Below are positions 10,295 to 20,537 of a DNA stretch of 24,025 nt, piece after piece. The translations under genes were made by a program, and so were the position numbers. The stretch is from Saccoglossus kowalevskii (taxonomy: Eukaryota > Hemichordata > Enteropneusta > Harrimaniidae), in contig NW_003135343.1 in NCBI RefSeq assembly GCF_000003605.2, forward strand, positions 461,790 to 485,814. The letters are read 5' to 3'. The notes beneath the pieces were generated by a model, which was given only the letters and a program-made list of their open reading frames with translations, was not told the origin of the DNA and did not search any database. The stretch's first letter is position 1, and each line of letters begins with the position of its first letter.

Positions 10295-10497
10295 CCTTTT
10301 CTTCACCAGTTCCCTCTTTTCATCACAAATTCACAAAATAATCCTGTTAATAGTCTGCACATTTCTTTAAAAATAGCCAAATCTTTTGAATAAAAACTGA
10401 AAAATTACACAATTTTTTTCTGTTGGCTCCAAAATTCGGGTTCTTATATAATATAAAGTGCAGAATAATTTAGGCGAGAAAGTCTGGTGGTGAAAAG
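10295..10497 (-). mobile_element. Family D miniature transposon, reverse-orientation copy
   Basis: On the minus strand this reads like 7229-7474: it starts (T)TTAC.TTTTCACCACCAG, passes 'ctgcacttt', 'attttgga.ccaacagaaa', 'gcagactat.aacagga' and 'attttgtgaattTgtgatg', and ends 'gggaactggtg'. The flank is TTA at one end and TCA at the other, which fits a TTA target duplication with one later change. It is about 203 bases, shorter than the best copy through internal deletions. It has no coding content. Confidence 0.75.
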
Positions 10498-10539
10498 TAA
10501 CTACATTGGTATATTATACAGATTAAAAATATACCATAT

Positions 10540-10915
10540 TAAACAAAGAGGCCCTAAACAAATATTTCTATGTGTACATAACTGATACATAAATTTAGCG
10601 CAAATGATCTGTCGGCCAGTCTAGATTTTGATTTGAACATTAAACTTATTAACCATAGAGGTTCTGAAAAAAGTAATATATTTCTGTGTGTGGAAGTTTA
10701 ATATGAACACAAATAATGTACCTGTCTGTCAGTCTAGATTTTCATTTAAAATAAACCTAATTAGTCATGGAGACTCTGAACAACTAATACATTTCTCATG
10801 TGGATGTTTTGAAAAGACACAAGATTTAATTAAAAATAATCTTATTAACCTTAGAGGTACTATATGAGTAATAAATTTTCATGTGTGTAGATGTATTGAA
10901 ATGAACACTGATAGC
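10540..10915. repeat. Old tandem duplication, about 113-base unit, roughly three copies
   Basis: Units begin at 10619 and 10732 with GTCTAGATTTT, and a shortened one at about 10822. A partial unit precedes them from about 10540. Shared blocks in order are 'gtctagatttt.attt', 'aacttattaacc.tagaggt', 'ctga', 'aatacatttct', 'atgtg' and 'gaacac'. The copies are clearly diverged, with many substitutions and small gaps, so the array is old. No open frame runs through it. Confidence 0.75.
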
Positions 10916-11617
10916 ACAACTAATCTGGGAGCAATGAAACAAATGTTGGTAAAGTTCACTCACATCTAGATTGTGTAAAGGAAGTCACGGAAGGTCATCT
11001 ACGTCGCTAACGACGCTTCACTCTCGTTAAATTACTCTGATGCAGTCGAAGAACAGTGTTTCCGAAATCAGGTGTTATCGCAGAAGTCATCATGGTGATT
11101 TATATGCGTATAGTTATAAACAGTATAAAGCAGTACTTTGAATAAGCGGCATTTATAACCGCGGAAAAGATAATTTACTAGCATATTGCTTCAATTACTT
11201 GGCATGGTGTTTTTTTTTTATGATCAGTGTACACACAACTCAATTAATTATTGAATTTACTTCAGATCATATCATTCAGCATTGAGGAGAAAAAAAACAG
11301 TATAAGGTGTGTGTCAGCTTTCATACACAGAACCTTAGCAATGTACATGTACCAGTACTCAGATGGAGTAAATACCTTTTTCAATGGGAATCCATCTTTC
11401 AATTAAAATATGATTCTCGAGGGAGAGGGGTTAATAGACAGAGGAGTCAGTTAAAATATTGTGTTATTTTTTTGAAGCCCCCTGAGATCATTATTGGAGT
11501 CTTCGGACTATTATTCGTGACAGATCTATTATCTGAATAAGCTGAATAGCCCTGATCCATGTAGATTGGATTACTTTTAAAGTGTGTGGAAAAATTTAAA
11601 CAAATGTTCAGTAAATA
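10916..11617. other. Non-coding stretch with one GC-richer patch
   Basis: Positions about 10985-11095 are richer in GC and CpG than their surroundings (for example ctacgtcgctaacgacgc). No start, splice pair or domain convinces me that it is an exon. An open frame at 11307-11540 (77 codons) is unrecognised. Confidence 0.4.
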
Positions 11618-11799
11618 TTTTCGATTAAGTGAGGGTATTCGAAAGCAATATTCCTTTGTCGAAAATCGGCAGGTCGATGTGAGCTACGAAATAAAGAAAT
11701 TCAAGTTCAAAATCAAATTGTTCGATTTTTGCGGCAGACGTTCGACGCGCATCTTTTATGCATCTCGCGAGATCTCGCAGTTGAACGGAAAATCACCTA
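11618..11799 (+). mobile_element. Family C element, 5'-truncated half copy
   Basis: This matches the right half of the full copies at 19928-20288 and 23399-23761, starting at 'ttttcgattaagtgaggg' and ending in the conserved terminus ACGGAAAATCACC plus TA (in this copy aacggaaaatcacc-ta). The left half of the element is absent. A frame at 11586-11840 runs through it and shares the peptide FDFCGRRSTR with frames in the other copies. Nearly all differences between copies fall at first and second codon positions, the reverse of what protein selection gives, so I do not call it a gene. Confidence 0.8.
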
Positions 11800-12139
11800 T
11801 TGCCAGAGATCAGACATTTTTATCACTACGTACCAAATGAATGCGAATGTGTGACAAGAATTGCTATATACGAGTGAAATTGGATCGTGATTAGTCAAGA
11901 CATCTTTGAGATACAGGTGTACATGGATCAGTACACAGAGATGCAAAAAGTACTCCGGAGTTTGACACTAAAGGCAGTCCTATATACATTGTAGACAAGG
12001 ACAAGTAAAATTGTCATTAGGACAACCGAATAGTAACTCACTTTAATAATTTATTCACCAAGCTTTAGTAAATATATAGGCAACATACATTTGAGACAAA
12101 TCAACATAAAGCCCTATACTGACGATTAGACTAAAAAAA

Positions 12140-12554
12140 NNNNNNNNNNNNNNNNNNNNNNNNNNNNNNNNNNNNNNNNNNNNNNNNNNNNNNNNNNNNN
12201 NNNNNNNNNNNNNNNNNNNNNNNNNNNNNNNNNNNNNNNNNNNNNNNNNNNNNNNNNNNNNNNNNNNNNNNNNNNNNNNNNNNNNNNNNNNNNNNNNNNN
12301 NNNNNNNNNNNNNNNNNNNNNNNNNNNNNNNNNNNNNNNNNNNNNNNNNNNNNNNNNNNNNNNNNNNNNNNNNNNNNNNNNNNNNNNNNNNNNNNNNNNN
12401 NNNNNNNNNNNNNNNNNNNNNNNNNNNNNNNNNNNNNNNNNNNNNNNNNNNNNNNNNNNNNNNNNNNNNNNNNNNNNNNNNNNNNNNNNNNNNNNNNNNN
12501 NNNNNNNNNNNNNNNNNNNNNNNNNNNNNNNNNNNNNNNNNNNNNNNNNNNNNN
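12140..12554. other. Assembly gap (415 N)
   Basis: An unbroken run of N separates 'gactaaaaaaa' from 'acgtaaatataata'. Minus-strand open frames reported across it contain only unknown residues in the gap and carry no information. The true gap length and content are unknown. Confidence 1.
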
Positions 12555-12979
12555 ACGTAAATATAATAACTGCCACCCGGGCTATTTAGCAATGATTTTG
12601 ACAAAACACACATCTGACTCTTGTGCATTCTTAAAATAAATATTGTCAGTGTAAATGTTAACATGCACCCTGATAAAATGTTTTAGGTATATTCATTATG
12701 GCATGAAGTGTTATTATCTAAAGTTGAATTGACACGCAATGACGACAGCTGGGACTGACATTTACGGAAACCAAGGATATGGCCTAGAAAAGATGACATT
12801 TATGTTTCTGGTCATTACAGACCATCACAACTTTGGATTTTTTTTTATAGTCAGAATTTAGAGAAAAAATTAAATGTAATTTGAAAAAAAAAATGAAAAT
12901 TTTAAATTAAAAACAAGAGTCGTGAATAAAGAAACTTATTATTGAACATAGCTGCAAGCAGCAATAGGTTCCTGAAAAG

Positions 12980-13294
12980 TATAGTTATGCTCATTCCCTG
13001 GCCTACAATGACACAACTATAGTTATTCTCATTCCCTGGCCTACCAATAACACAACAACAGTTATGCTTGTTTCCAGGCCTACCAATGCCACAACTATAG
13101 TTTTGCTCATTCCCTGGCCTATCAATGACACAACTAGTTATGTTCATTCCCTGGCCCACCAATGACAGAACTATAGTTATACTCATTCCCTGGCCTACCA
13201 ATGACACAACTATAGTTATGCTCATTTCCTGGCCTACCAATAACACAACTACATGTATAGTTATGCTCATTCCCTGGCACACTAATGACTCAAC
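12980..13294. repeat. 39-base minisatellite, 8 units
   Basis: Units start near 12980, 13018, 13057, 13096, 13135, 13172, 13211 and 13256. The consensus core is GTTATGCTCATTCCCTGGCC followed by TACCAATGACACAACTATA. Spacing is 37-39 bases except the last, which is lengthened by about six bases (acatgt). Units differ by scattered substitutions. Most junctions read AACTATAGTT, a perfect 10-base palindrome. Because 39 is divisible by three and the unit lacks stops in some frames, both strands appear open (12902-13282 minus, 13125-13391 plus) as 13-residue peptide repeats; I regard these as by-products. The minus frame also runs well past the array. Confidence 0.95.
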
Positions 13295-15983
13295 AGAAAA
13301 TCATCACCTTGATATAGTCATATTCACAAACTTCTTAATTACAGTTATGAACTTTGTAAATAAGGAATATGAAATTCATATATATTTATAAACAAATTTA
13401 GTATGAAAAACAATGAAATATTAGGTGTCATAACGGTGACACTTTGTGCCTCCCGACAGTCACATACAATCTTTATTCTTTCTTGGATACTTTTTATTGA
13501 TATATAAGCAGTTACCAAGGTGACTCAACTTTATTTTTGGGATTCCATCTTGACTATTAATATCCCTGTAAAATTGATCATGTTAGAGGATACAATGTTC
13601 TTGGACACAAAACAAAATCAATTGATACATGTAGTTTCAAATTTGATTAGCAAATAAATGTTTGATTATTCTCTAAGTATGTTGGTTTTGTTCAATTCTG
13701 ACCACCACGAACACAGTGTCACTGTTCAGTAAAAACATTTCAAAGTTGCACACATTCAAGGTACTGGGACTTGGTCTCTTGTCTTAGCTCAACCTCTGTC
13801 ACCAATAGTTCTCCTGATAACATGAATTGTAATCTGAATCACACAATTTTGTGACCCATCCCTCCCTCCGATGAACCATTTGTAAATACCAAGTATTATA
13901 AACTCTCATATACATGAAATCTTGAATCCGGAAATCTCATTGCAATCTGAATCTGAGGCTAACCCAAATAGCCGTAATAATGGGAGAAAAAAATGAGTTT
14001 GAAGTGCAAGTGTCGTTTCTGCAACTACTTACTCAAACATAAATTCTAGCACAAGAAATAACCTAGCATAGATCTATTCTTGAGACAAAGCTACATCACA
14101 GAATGTTTTATGTTCAATGGGCTCTGCGTGAGCTGCTGTTGAACGTTAGTCATAGAGCCAATGAAGGTAAAATTGAGCAAACAGCACAAACTGAATTTAT
14201 AAATGTTGCACATGTAGAACTAATCTTTTTTTAATTTTAATTTTTTTTTTCTGGAGAGTCTCAACAAATAGCCCAGTACATGTCCCCGGTGTGGTTGCCA
14301 GGTAGTAAAAATACATGACGTTCGCTCACAAGAATACGCACATTCTACGCTCTGAAACTTTTGCAACACGGTCAGATAGTAGCAACTAATTTGATTGGTT
14401 GAACTAGACTTTATAGTCAAATCACAAAGTCAAGTTACACAGTACAGTCATGTGCGTGCAAGTGTCGTCATTAAATGTAAATACTTAGCGTAGGTGTCTG
14501 CACACCTACTACAGCAAACAGGTGACGGTAGCAGGTCTCAACAAGCAAGCTAATGGATCCACCTTTCAAGATACAGCAGATAACGGCACCTCTTTAGAGC
14601 AGTGAAATAGATCCATGGGTGTGAAAGACGAAGCGTGATCGAATGATGAGCCACCCTCAGCGGTATTGGCGTGTGCAATATTCCTTATTTCTGAGTTGTC
14701 AAAGAAGTGAAATAAAGAGTCATTGATCATAAATTTGTATAATTGAGACAATGATAACAGTTCAGTTGCCAATTAAACAGTTTTTTGTTTGATGGATATA
14801 TATATTGAAGTATAATTTTCATATAAATTGTTTTGAACAATATTTCTCATGCAAAGGATTCATAGATAAGGGTATGAAGGCATTTGGCATGCAATGATCT
14901 CACATAAATTGAATTCACGGGAATTGCAAGATTATCACAAAATTGCATGACCAACGTACATTTCTAGAATTTCTAATGCTAATTATTGAATCTGTGAAAG
15001 AACCGATTCGTGTTCATTTCAGATCGTTTATATAGTGTCCTTGTCCTTATCGCAAAGCCAGTAATATGTGTGTTTTGCATTTTACGCTGATCTCATTTCT
15101 GTTTAGAAATGCAATTGATTTAGGCACAATGAATAAGACAGCTTTCAAACATCCGCAAAATGAGAGAGTTAACTTTACGTCAGATCTTCATCGCATTTGA
15201 AATCAAATTGAAAGTTACATACTGTACATTCATCTTATAGATTTGTGTCATACACAATTGATGAGTTTGTAGTATATGACTGAGTAAGCACCCAAAACAG
15301 AGAGGAGGAGGAGGGGGTACATTTTTATATTATTTATTCATAAACTTAATTTTATATTTTGGTTTGGGTTGGGGATTGAAGAGGGAGGGTAGGTGTTGGG
15401 AAATATACTGAAATAAGTTGTCAAAATTAAAGGCTGTCCACCTGTTCCAGACAGGTACATGTACATGTAGATTTTAGCTGAGACAGGTAAATGTACAAAT
15501 TGTCTGTCCATGTGGACAGATGAATAGAGATATCAAGTCTTACTAACTGACCAAATGGAATAGTCCAAAATTGCTAATTAATCTTTAGAAAATTGCTTTC
15601 AGAATTTTTAAATCTTTTTACAATTAAAATTGTATTTTAAACAATAATTCAGGTCCTGTTATTCACCAACATGTCCAATGATTTTAAATTTTTTTTTTAA
15701 CCCCTGGAAATAAATCCAGAGTTGGCCACTATAACCTACTTTTATGTTTCCCATTCTAACACAACCCTGATTCCAAAAACATTATAGTTTTATGCTCGAT
15801 CCATAATTGGGAATATTTTGCATATCCAGCGATAAAAACTTTTTTTCATACAACATAGACGTAAATGTGCATTATGCCTATTGAAAAATTGCCAATATTA
15901 TGATGGTGCATAATTATTGCCCCAATGTTCGGGCACACTTTCCATAACGTTATGAGGCCTGGCAATACAAGGTATATGATGAT
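13295..15983. other. Long non-coding stretch, no gene recognised
   Basis: A 66-codon minus frame (14220-14420) and a 68-codon minus frame (14566-14772) are present. The latter is slightly GC-richer in its second half but begins with TTG rather than ATG and matches nothing I know. Small structures include a purine-rich tract at about 15301-15318 and a minor inverted pair, ctgtccac ... gtggacag, at about 15433-15521 around a tandem acatgtacatgta. No dispersed repeat shared with the rest of the window was noticed. Confidence 0.45.
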
Positions 15984-16300
15984 ATGAGGTTATTACGAGG
16001 ATACCTCAAAGTATGCACGAAGACAGTACAGTGGGAGTATTGACCGAAGTGCAGTGGAGGTTGATGCAACAACGTACTGTTTGAGGATACATCATGGGAA
16101 TGCCTAAATCCAAAAAGTTTAGAACTTCTTTGTGTGGAGTCTGGTCAAACCCTTGTGGCAGCCATGTTTGTTTTTATTATTAGAGGACGCTCATGTGGGT
16201 AATCATTCCATATTTGGAATTCACATTTCCTTATATGGTAGGATAAAAATGCCCTGCAAAAGCTAATTATGACACGCTGTAACTTATGGCGATTATGATG
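15984..16300 (+). mobile_element. Family B fold-back element, copy 2
   Basis: It opens tatgaggttattacgaggat as in copy 1 and continues through 'gacagtaca', 'ggatacatcatggga', 'cttctttgtgtggagt', 'gcagccatgttt', 'ttagaggacgc' and 'gctgtaacttatggcg'. Compared with copy 1 it lacks most of the right fold-back arm (the sequence runs from tactgtttga straight to ggatacatc) and 13 bases around 16120. It cannot form the long stem and has no coding capacity. Confidence 0.85.
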
Positions 16301-17291
16301 ATTATTACAAATAAATTGATTTGATAATATTGGGAAGTATAGAATATTCAACAGCATGCAAATGATTGATCACAACAATGGGTACCAAATTCAGTAATAC
16401 AGTATTTGCAATTGTGATGTAGCAACAGTCCTGATATCTTGATCGATACAAAGTAAAAATACATTTATTAAAGTTTATTCTATGAACGCAACATTATCAC
16501 AAATATTTCACCACTATGAAACAAATCTAATAAATCTATTAATAATTAATTTCTTATGAGAAAATGTTTGTAATGTTATTCATAATTATCAAAATTATTA
16601 TAAAAAGACAAAAACCCTAAAATTAACTTATCACAAAGAGAGCAAAATATCTAACTTTGCAGACCCATAAAACACATATTTTAAATTACATGGCTTTGTT
16701 CTAGCCGCAGATTCAGTTTTTTTTTATTGAATGTGTCTGTAACATCAGTCGCAATAATCTCCGCTAAGACAAACTCATTCAGCTGCCTACCCATCCAGCT
16801 GGGGATTTCATCTATGTCTTTTTTTTTTTTTTACCATATCCATAGCAACCATTTCCGACATTCATGTTTGCAGAATTGAAGTGTTATGCGTGGGTGGAAA
16901 TGTACATCCATCACATTTCCAAAGAAAACATACCTAGATTTGGTTACACCGATGAGTGAAAAGACAATCTCCTGAGAACAGGATTTGTTTCTTGTTAAAA
17001 CAAGGATTATAGAGAAATGGGCCCAGGAGACTGCACGTATTGATCTTGGGCTCCTTTGTTTGTTCATACTTTTGATTTGTTAAAAAAAAAACACATTGCA
17101 GAATAATTAGACTTGTATTAAAGCCATTAAATTTTGATTCAGGTTACAAATTAGGTATTGATGTGTTATTAGAATCGTGTTTTCAGATTTAGCAAAAGAT
17201 ATATATGTACACATGTATACCGGTAATAGATTATTAGGATAGTCTAGTCTTTTAAGCATTATTTTCAAGGAGTATTATATATTATATACAT
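16301..17291. other. AT-rich spacer between two family B copies
   Basis: No gene is recognised. A minus-strand frame of 78 codons (16831-17067) is unrecognised, and one at 16145-16357 starts here and runs into copy 2. Poly-T runs lie at about 16719 and 16820. The palindrome-containing 16-mer at 17211-17226 is shared with 7867-7882. Confidence 0.45.
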
Positions 17292-17663
17292 CTGTAACCA
17301 TCACGCCATAAGTTACAGCCAGTCGTAATTTTGCGTTATTGCACTGGGTATTTGCATCCTACCATATGCAAATTCTAAAATGGAACGATTATGTGCATAA
17401 GCGTCCTCTAATACCGTAGTTATCACAAACATGGCAGCCCCCAGGTTTTGACCATACCCCACACAAAGAAGTTCGCTCAATCTGTGAACAACTTTTTGAA
17501 TTTTGGTAATCCCATGATGTATCCTTGGAACGAAAAAGTGTATAATAGTAAGGTTGTTACTCAGACAGTACGCGGTGCCATCGACCTCTGTTGCGCGTCT
17601 GCCGATATTTCCAGTGTACAGCCTTCGTGTATACTTTGCATTATCCTCATAATAACCTCATAT
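17292..17663 (-). mobile_element. Family B fold-back element, copy 3 (reverse)
   Basis: On the minus strand it starts tatgaggttattatgaggat, passes 'gcgtactgtctgagt', 'ccaaggatacatcatggga', 'gaacttctttgtgtggg', 'gctgccatg' and 'ttagaggacgc', and ends ctgtaacttatggcg then ggttacag. It keeps the terminal CTGTAAC...GTTACAG inverted pair best of all copies. About 22 bases of the right fold-back arm are missing relative to copy 1. A plus-strand frame (17448-17858) overlaps it and then leaves the element, so it is not called. Confidence 0.85.
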
Positions 17664-18599
17664 AAAGCAGATAACATAGTCATTGGCTGTCCACAACATT
17701 ATGCAAAGGAGATAACATTTGTCAGATTTGAGATTTGTTGGCATTTACATTTCTGCACATACCCAGTACATGTAGGGTATATGAGTGTTATGATTGTGTA
17801 CCGTAAAACAATTTATTTTTCACTGACATTTAATTTTACTATTATTTTGATGTTTTGAATTCACGGAATTTTAAGTTCACAAATTTACCAGAGAACCAAC
17901 TTTTTTTACAATGAGACAACCAAATCTTTCATACCCTAATCTTAAAATTGTTGTTATAATTATATAATAATTATGTAAGTTTTACACACTGCAGGTATTA
18001 CAGACTCGTTGTTTTCAATAACAGCTACGATCAACAGTGCATATGCGACTTTACATAGTTCATGGAAGGTCCCTGGCATCTAATCAAGTGTGGATGCCAC
18101 ATACAATTTCATGCTTCTTACCTTCTAATTCTACAACAAAACACGGACAAGATGGCCATTATCCAAGCGTTAATGAAAACAGGATTTATAACGGAACATA
18201 CTTGTTTAAGCATAGTATGTCAGTTTTCCCAAATACATGTAATTGTCGAACATTGTTTTTATTGAACAACTTAAATACAAATTCTGTTCGAGCTACTATC
18301 AGTTAACATTTATTTTTTAAACATCATTCAGTAACGCTACAATGTAGAGAGAAACAAATTGTAAAAAATAATTTACAGTGAATAATCTTTTAGTTTCCAA
18401 AATATATATCGCATTCATACATGTGGTTATGTATTTTTTTTAAATATTTTTGTGACATTTTTGGATACTATGTATCACTGCATGTCGTCTCTCCTGACTT
18501 TTTTTTTATGTGCCAGTGCTAAAATACAGTGCATTTTTAAACAGAGACCATATTATAGTTTGGGCATGGCATGACAGGACTACGAAACTATCTTTCTAT
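17664..18599. other. Non-coding stretch, no gene recognised
   Basis: Two overlapping plus frames at 18037-18306 and 18062-18265 share the same DNA and match no known family. The rest is AT-rich with poly-T runs. Nothing repetitive was noticed. Confidence 0.45.
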
Positions 18600-18780
18600 C
18601 ATAATGCAATATCTTGGCATTAACCAGGCCCGGTGGAACACAAGCACCTGCGAATGAATCTCGGCCAGTAGACGTAGCCTTCTCCTTCCTCGGGGAGGAG
18701 ACAACCTTTGTTAATGTTCAACCTAACGTAGGATTTGAACTCGAGACTACAGATCATGAGTCAAATTGAGCTAAAAATTA
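18600..18780 (-). mobile_element. Probable tRNA-derived SINE fragment
   Basis: On the minus strand, 18773 to 18761 reads TAGCTCAATTTGA, like the A box of a tRNA gene, and 18740 to 18731 reads GTTCAAATCC, a close match to the RNA polymerase III B box. Between them lies GACTCATGATCTGTAG, resembling a tRNA anticodon arm with CAT. The A-to-B distance is about 11 bases shorter than in a normal tRNA, as if the second half of the D arm were lost, and the acceptor stem before the A box is missing. Downstream (towards 18600) follows a GC-rich body containing ctcctccccgaggaaggag, unlike the AT-rich surroundings. This arrangement fits a SINE head plus body. The left boundary near 18600 is a guess, and no tail or target duplication was identified. 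Confidence 0.65.
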
Positions 18781-19380
18781 AGAACATGAATTTCATCATG
18801 TTTCCATAAAATATCATAATATATCATAACAGTACAGCAACATTACAACATTTTTATTTTCTGTATGTTACGAATGTATAATTCCATTATTTGAGATAAA
18901 CTCCTCTCGCCTTCTCACTTGTGCTATTCAAAACCAACAAGACCTGATTAACACTATCACAATTCAGGCCATATTAATAATCTTCTAATCACCCTTGCCT
19001 AGCATTTTTTAGCCATTTTTCAAAACAAGGTCTGGTGAACAATGTATTGGTAATCTTTTTTTTAATAATAAGAGAAATTTCTACCTTATTCTGTAATACA
19101 GTGTACATTTTGATTTCTTTAAATTTTGCTACAATATACAGTCAATCATATTATAATTTCGTTATGTTGATTGTTCTATTTTCATTATGGTTCATTTTCT
19201 CTGAATTTTTTCATTGAATTCCCCTAATTTTGTATATCAAAGTCTTCTGGCATGCAATATACATTGACATGTAATCTAGTTTATTGTCCTCAATCTTAGT
19301 TTCTGCCAAATAAAAATAATGTAATATTTCGCTTCATTGTGTTGAAGAAACGTAAAAGTGTCTCTCCATATTGAAACAAA
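18781..19380. other. AT-rich stretch, no gene recognised
   Basis: One 60-codon plus frame (19035-19217) rich in F, I and L reflects T-rich sequence. It could look like a membrane segment by composition alone, but I see no support for a gene. Confidence 0.5.
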
Positions 19381-19780
19381 CAGCCTCTCGGCTGAGATAG
19401 CTCCGCCATTAGCAATACACATTTCAATCAAAGAACTGACTGAGGATATCATTAGAAAATGAACAATATGTATATTATCAAAGCAATTGGAGTTGTTGTT
19501 TTTAACAAGAAGTCGAAAATATCACTTTTTACCAAAAATGACAAAAATGACAAAAATATTCACCATTAGAGAATTAGAGAATTGACGATATCATCACGAA
19601 ATGAACAAATCTGAGAGAGGTCCACCCAAGGTACATATACACTAAGTATCAAAGCATTCAGACTTGTAGTTTCCAAGAAGAAGTTGGAAAAGTAAAAAGT
19701 TGACACGGACAACGGATGCCGACAGAAATTCACTCATATGATAAGCTTCGCTCGACAAAGTTGACAGCGGAGTTAGAAAA
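19381..19780 (+). mobile_element. Family A element, short copy
   Basis: It begins cagcctctcggctgagatag followed by ctccgcc, closely matching the start of the long copy at 8586, and ends gacagcggagttagaaaa. The 'tgaacaa' marker occurs only at 19460 and 19602, so it has two internal units against four in the long copy; this accounts for most of the 400 versus 692 base difference. It also shows a local double 'aaaatgacaaaaatgacaaaaat' type slippage near 19536. The GC-rich segment before the end is shortened. It has no open frame. Confidence 0.82.
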
Positions 19781-19925
19781 GATCATTTTTGAGGCAAACA
19801 GTCACTGATATTTTGAGTCATAGAAGACCAGAGAAATTTCAACTGCTGCCAAATTGATTTTTACAGTATTCGTCTGAGAACGTAGGGTACATGTACTTTT
19901 GGAATTGTCTGTTACTTAAAGTAAA

Positions 19926-20290
19926 TAGACCATTTTCCGTTTACTGCGAGAATCATGCGTTGTGCGTGAAATCGAACGTAAAAACAGGACAAACAAAGGT
20001 CATAGCGTCGTAGTGGCGTCAAACATCGCGTGGGATTCGACAAACGCGAAGTATTTTAGGGGGCATTTCCATGCTTAATAATGTGCTGTTCACATATCAT
20101 GATAGGCAATTTCGATTAAGTGAGGGTATTCGAAAGCAATATTCCTCTGTCGAAGATCAGCCGGTCGGTGTGAGTTACGAAATAAAGAAATTCTAGTTCA
20201 AAATCAAATCGTTTGACTTTTGCGGCAGATGTTCGACGCGCGTCTTTCATACATCTTGCGAGATCTCGCAATTGTACGGAAAATCACCTA
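19926..20290 (+). mobile_element. Family C inverted-repeat transposon, full copy (plus)
   Basis: The element proper is 19928-20288 (361 bases) with TA on both outer sides. The left end GACCATTTTCCGT and the right end (reverse complement) GGTGATTTTCCGT form the core of an imperfect inverted repeat that continues to TGCGAGA on each side. TA flanks fit a Tc1/mariner-type target site. The right end includes TTGCGAGATCTCGCAA (20256-20271), a perfect 16-base palindrome. A second full copy lies reversed at 23397-23763, a half copy at 11618-11799. A frame through the right half is broken here by a TAG within 'aaattctagttc'. No transposase is encoded. Confidence 0.85.
20256..20271. repeat. 16-base perfect palindrome in family C terminus
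   Basis: TTGCGAGATCTCGCAA is its own reverse complement. The core GCGAGATCTCGC is kept in all three copies of the family, so it may be a functional subterminal site rather than chance. Confidence 0.9.
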
Positions 20291-20537
20291 TTAGAGCCCG
20301 GCAAAATATAAATCCCATGCAGACTGTATAGTTTTCTTGCCTCTTTACAAAATTTACAAATTTTAAAGTGAGTATTCTCCACACAGCAAACTCATTTCCT
20401 TTATTTTGATAAATATTTCTAAATATCAATTCAAACTGAAACAAAAGATTTCTATTGGCCAGTGGAATATCATGATTAGAGTATTATCAAATTACATCAG
20501 TGTGTACTCTGCTTGTTGATTGGCAGGCTTTAATTAC

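Noticed and set aside
10985-11095. CpG-containing GC-richer patch as promoter or exon
   Set aside because: No core promoter element, splice pair or open frame supports it; composition alone is not enough.
12055-12664. Two long minus frames across the N run
   Set aside because: Nearly all residues are unknown because they fall in the assembly gap; the known ends are too short to judge.
12902-13282. 126-codon minus frame with a repeated 13-residue peptide
   Set aside because: It follows the 39-base minisatellite, whose length is a multiple of three; the opposite strand is open over part of the same array. It has no domain and no support for translation.
17448-17858. 136-codon plus frame sharing HTKKFA...MMYPWN with the frame at 8215-8412
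   Set aside because: The shared peptide lies within family B repeat copies. Nucleotide differences do not favour synonymous positions, copy 2 has a 13-base frameshift, and the frame here runs out of the element into unrelated sequence.
18720-18780. Functional tRNA gene
   Set aside because: The acceptor stem is missing, the D arm is shortened by about 11 bases, and a cloverleaf cannot be drawn.
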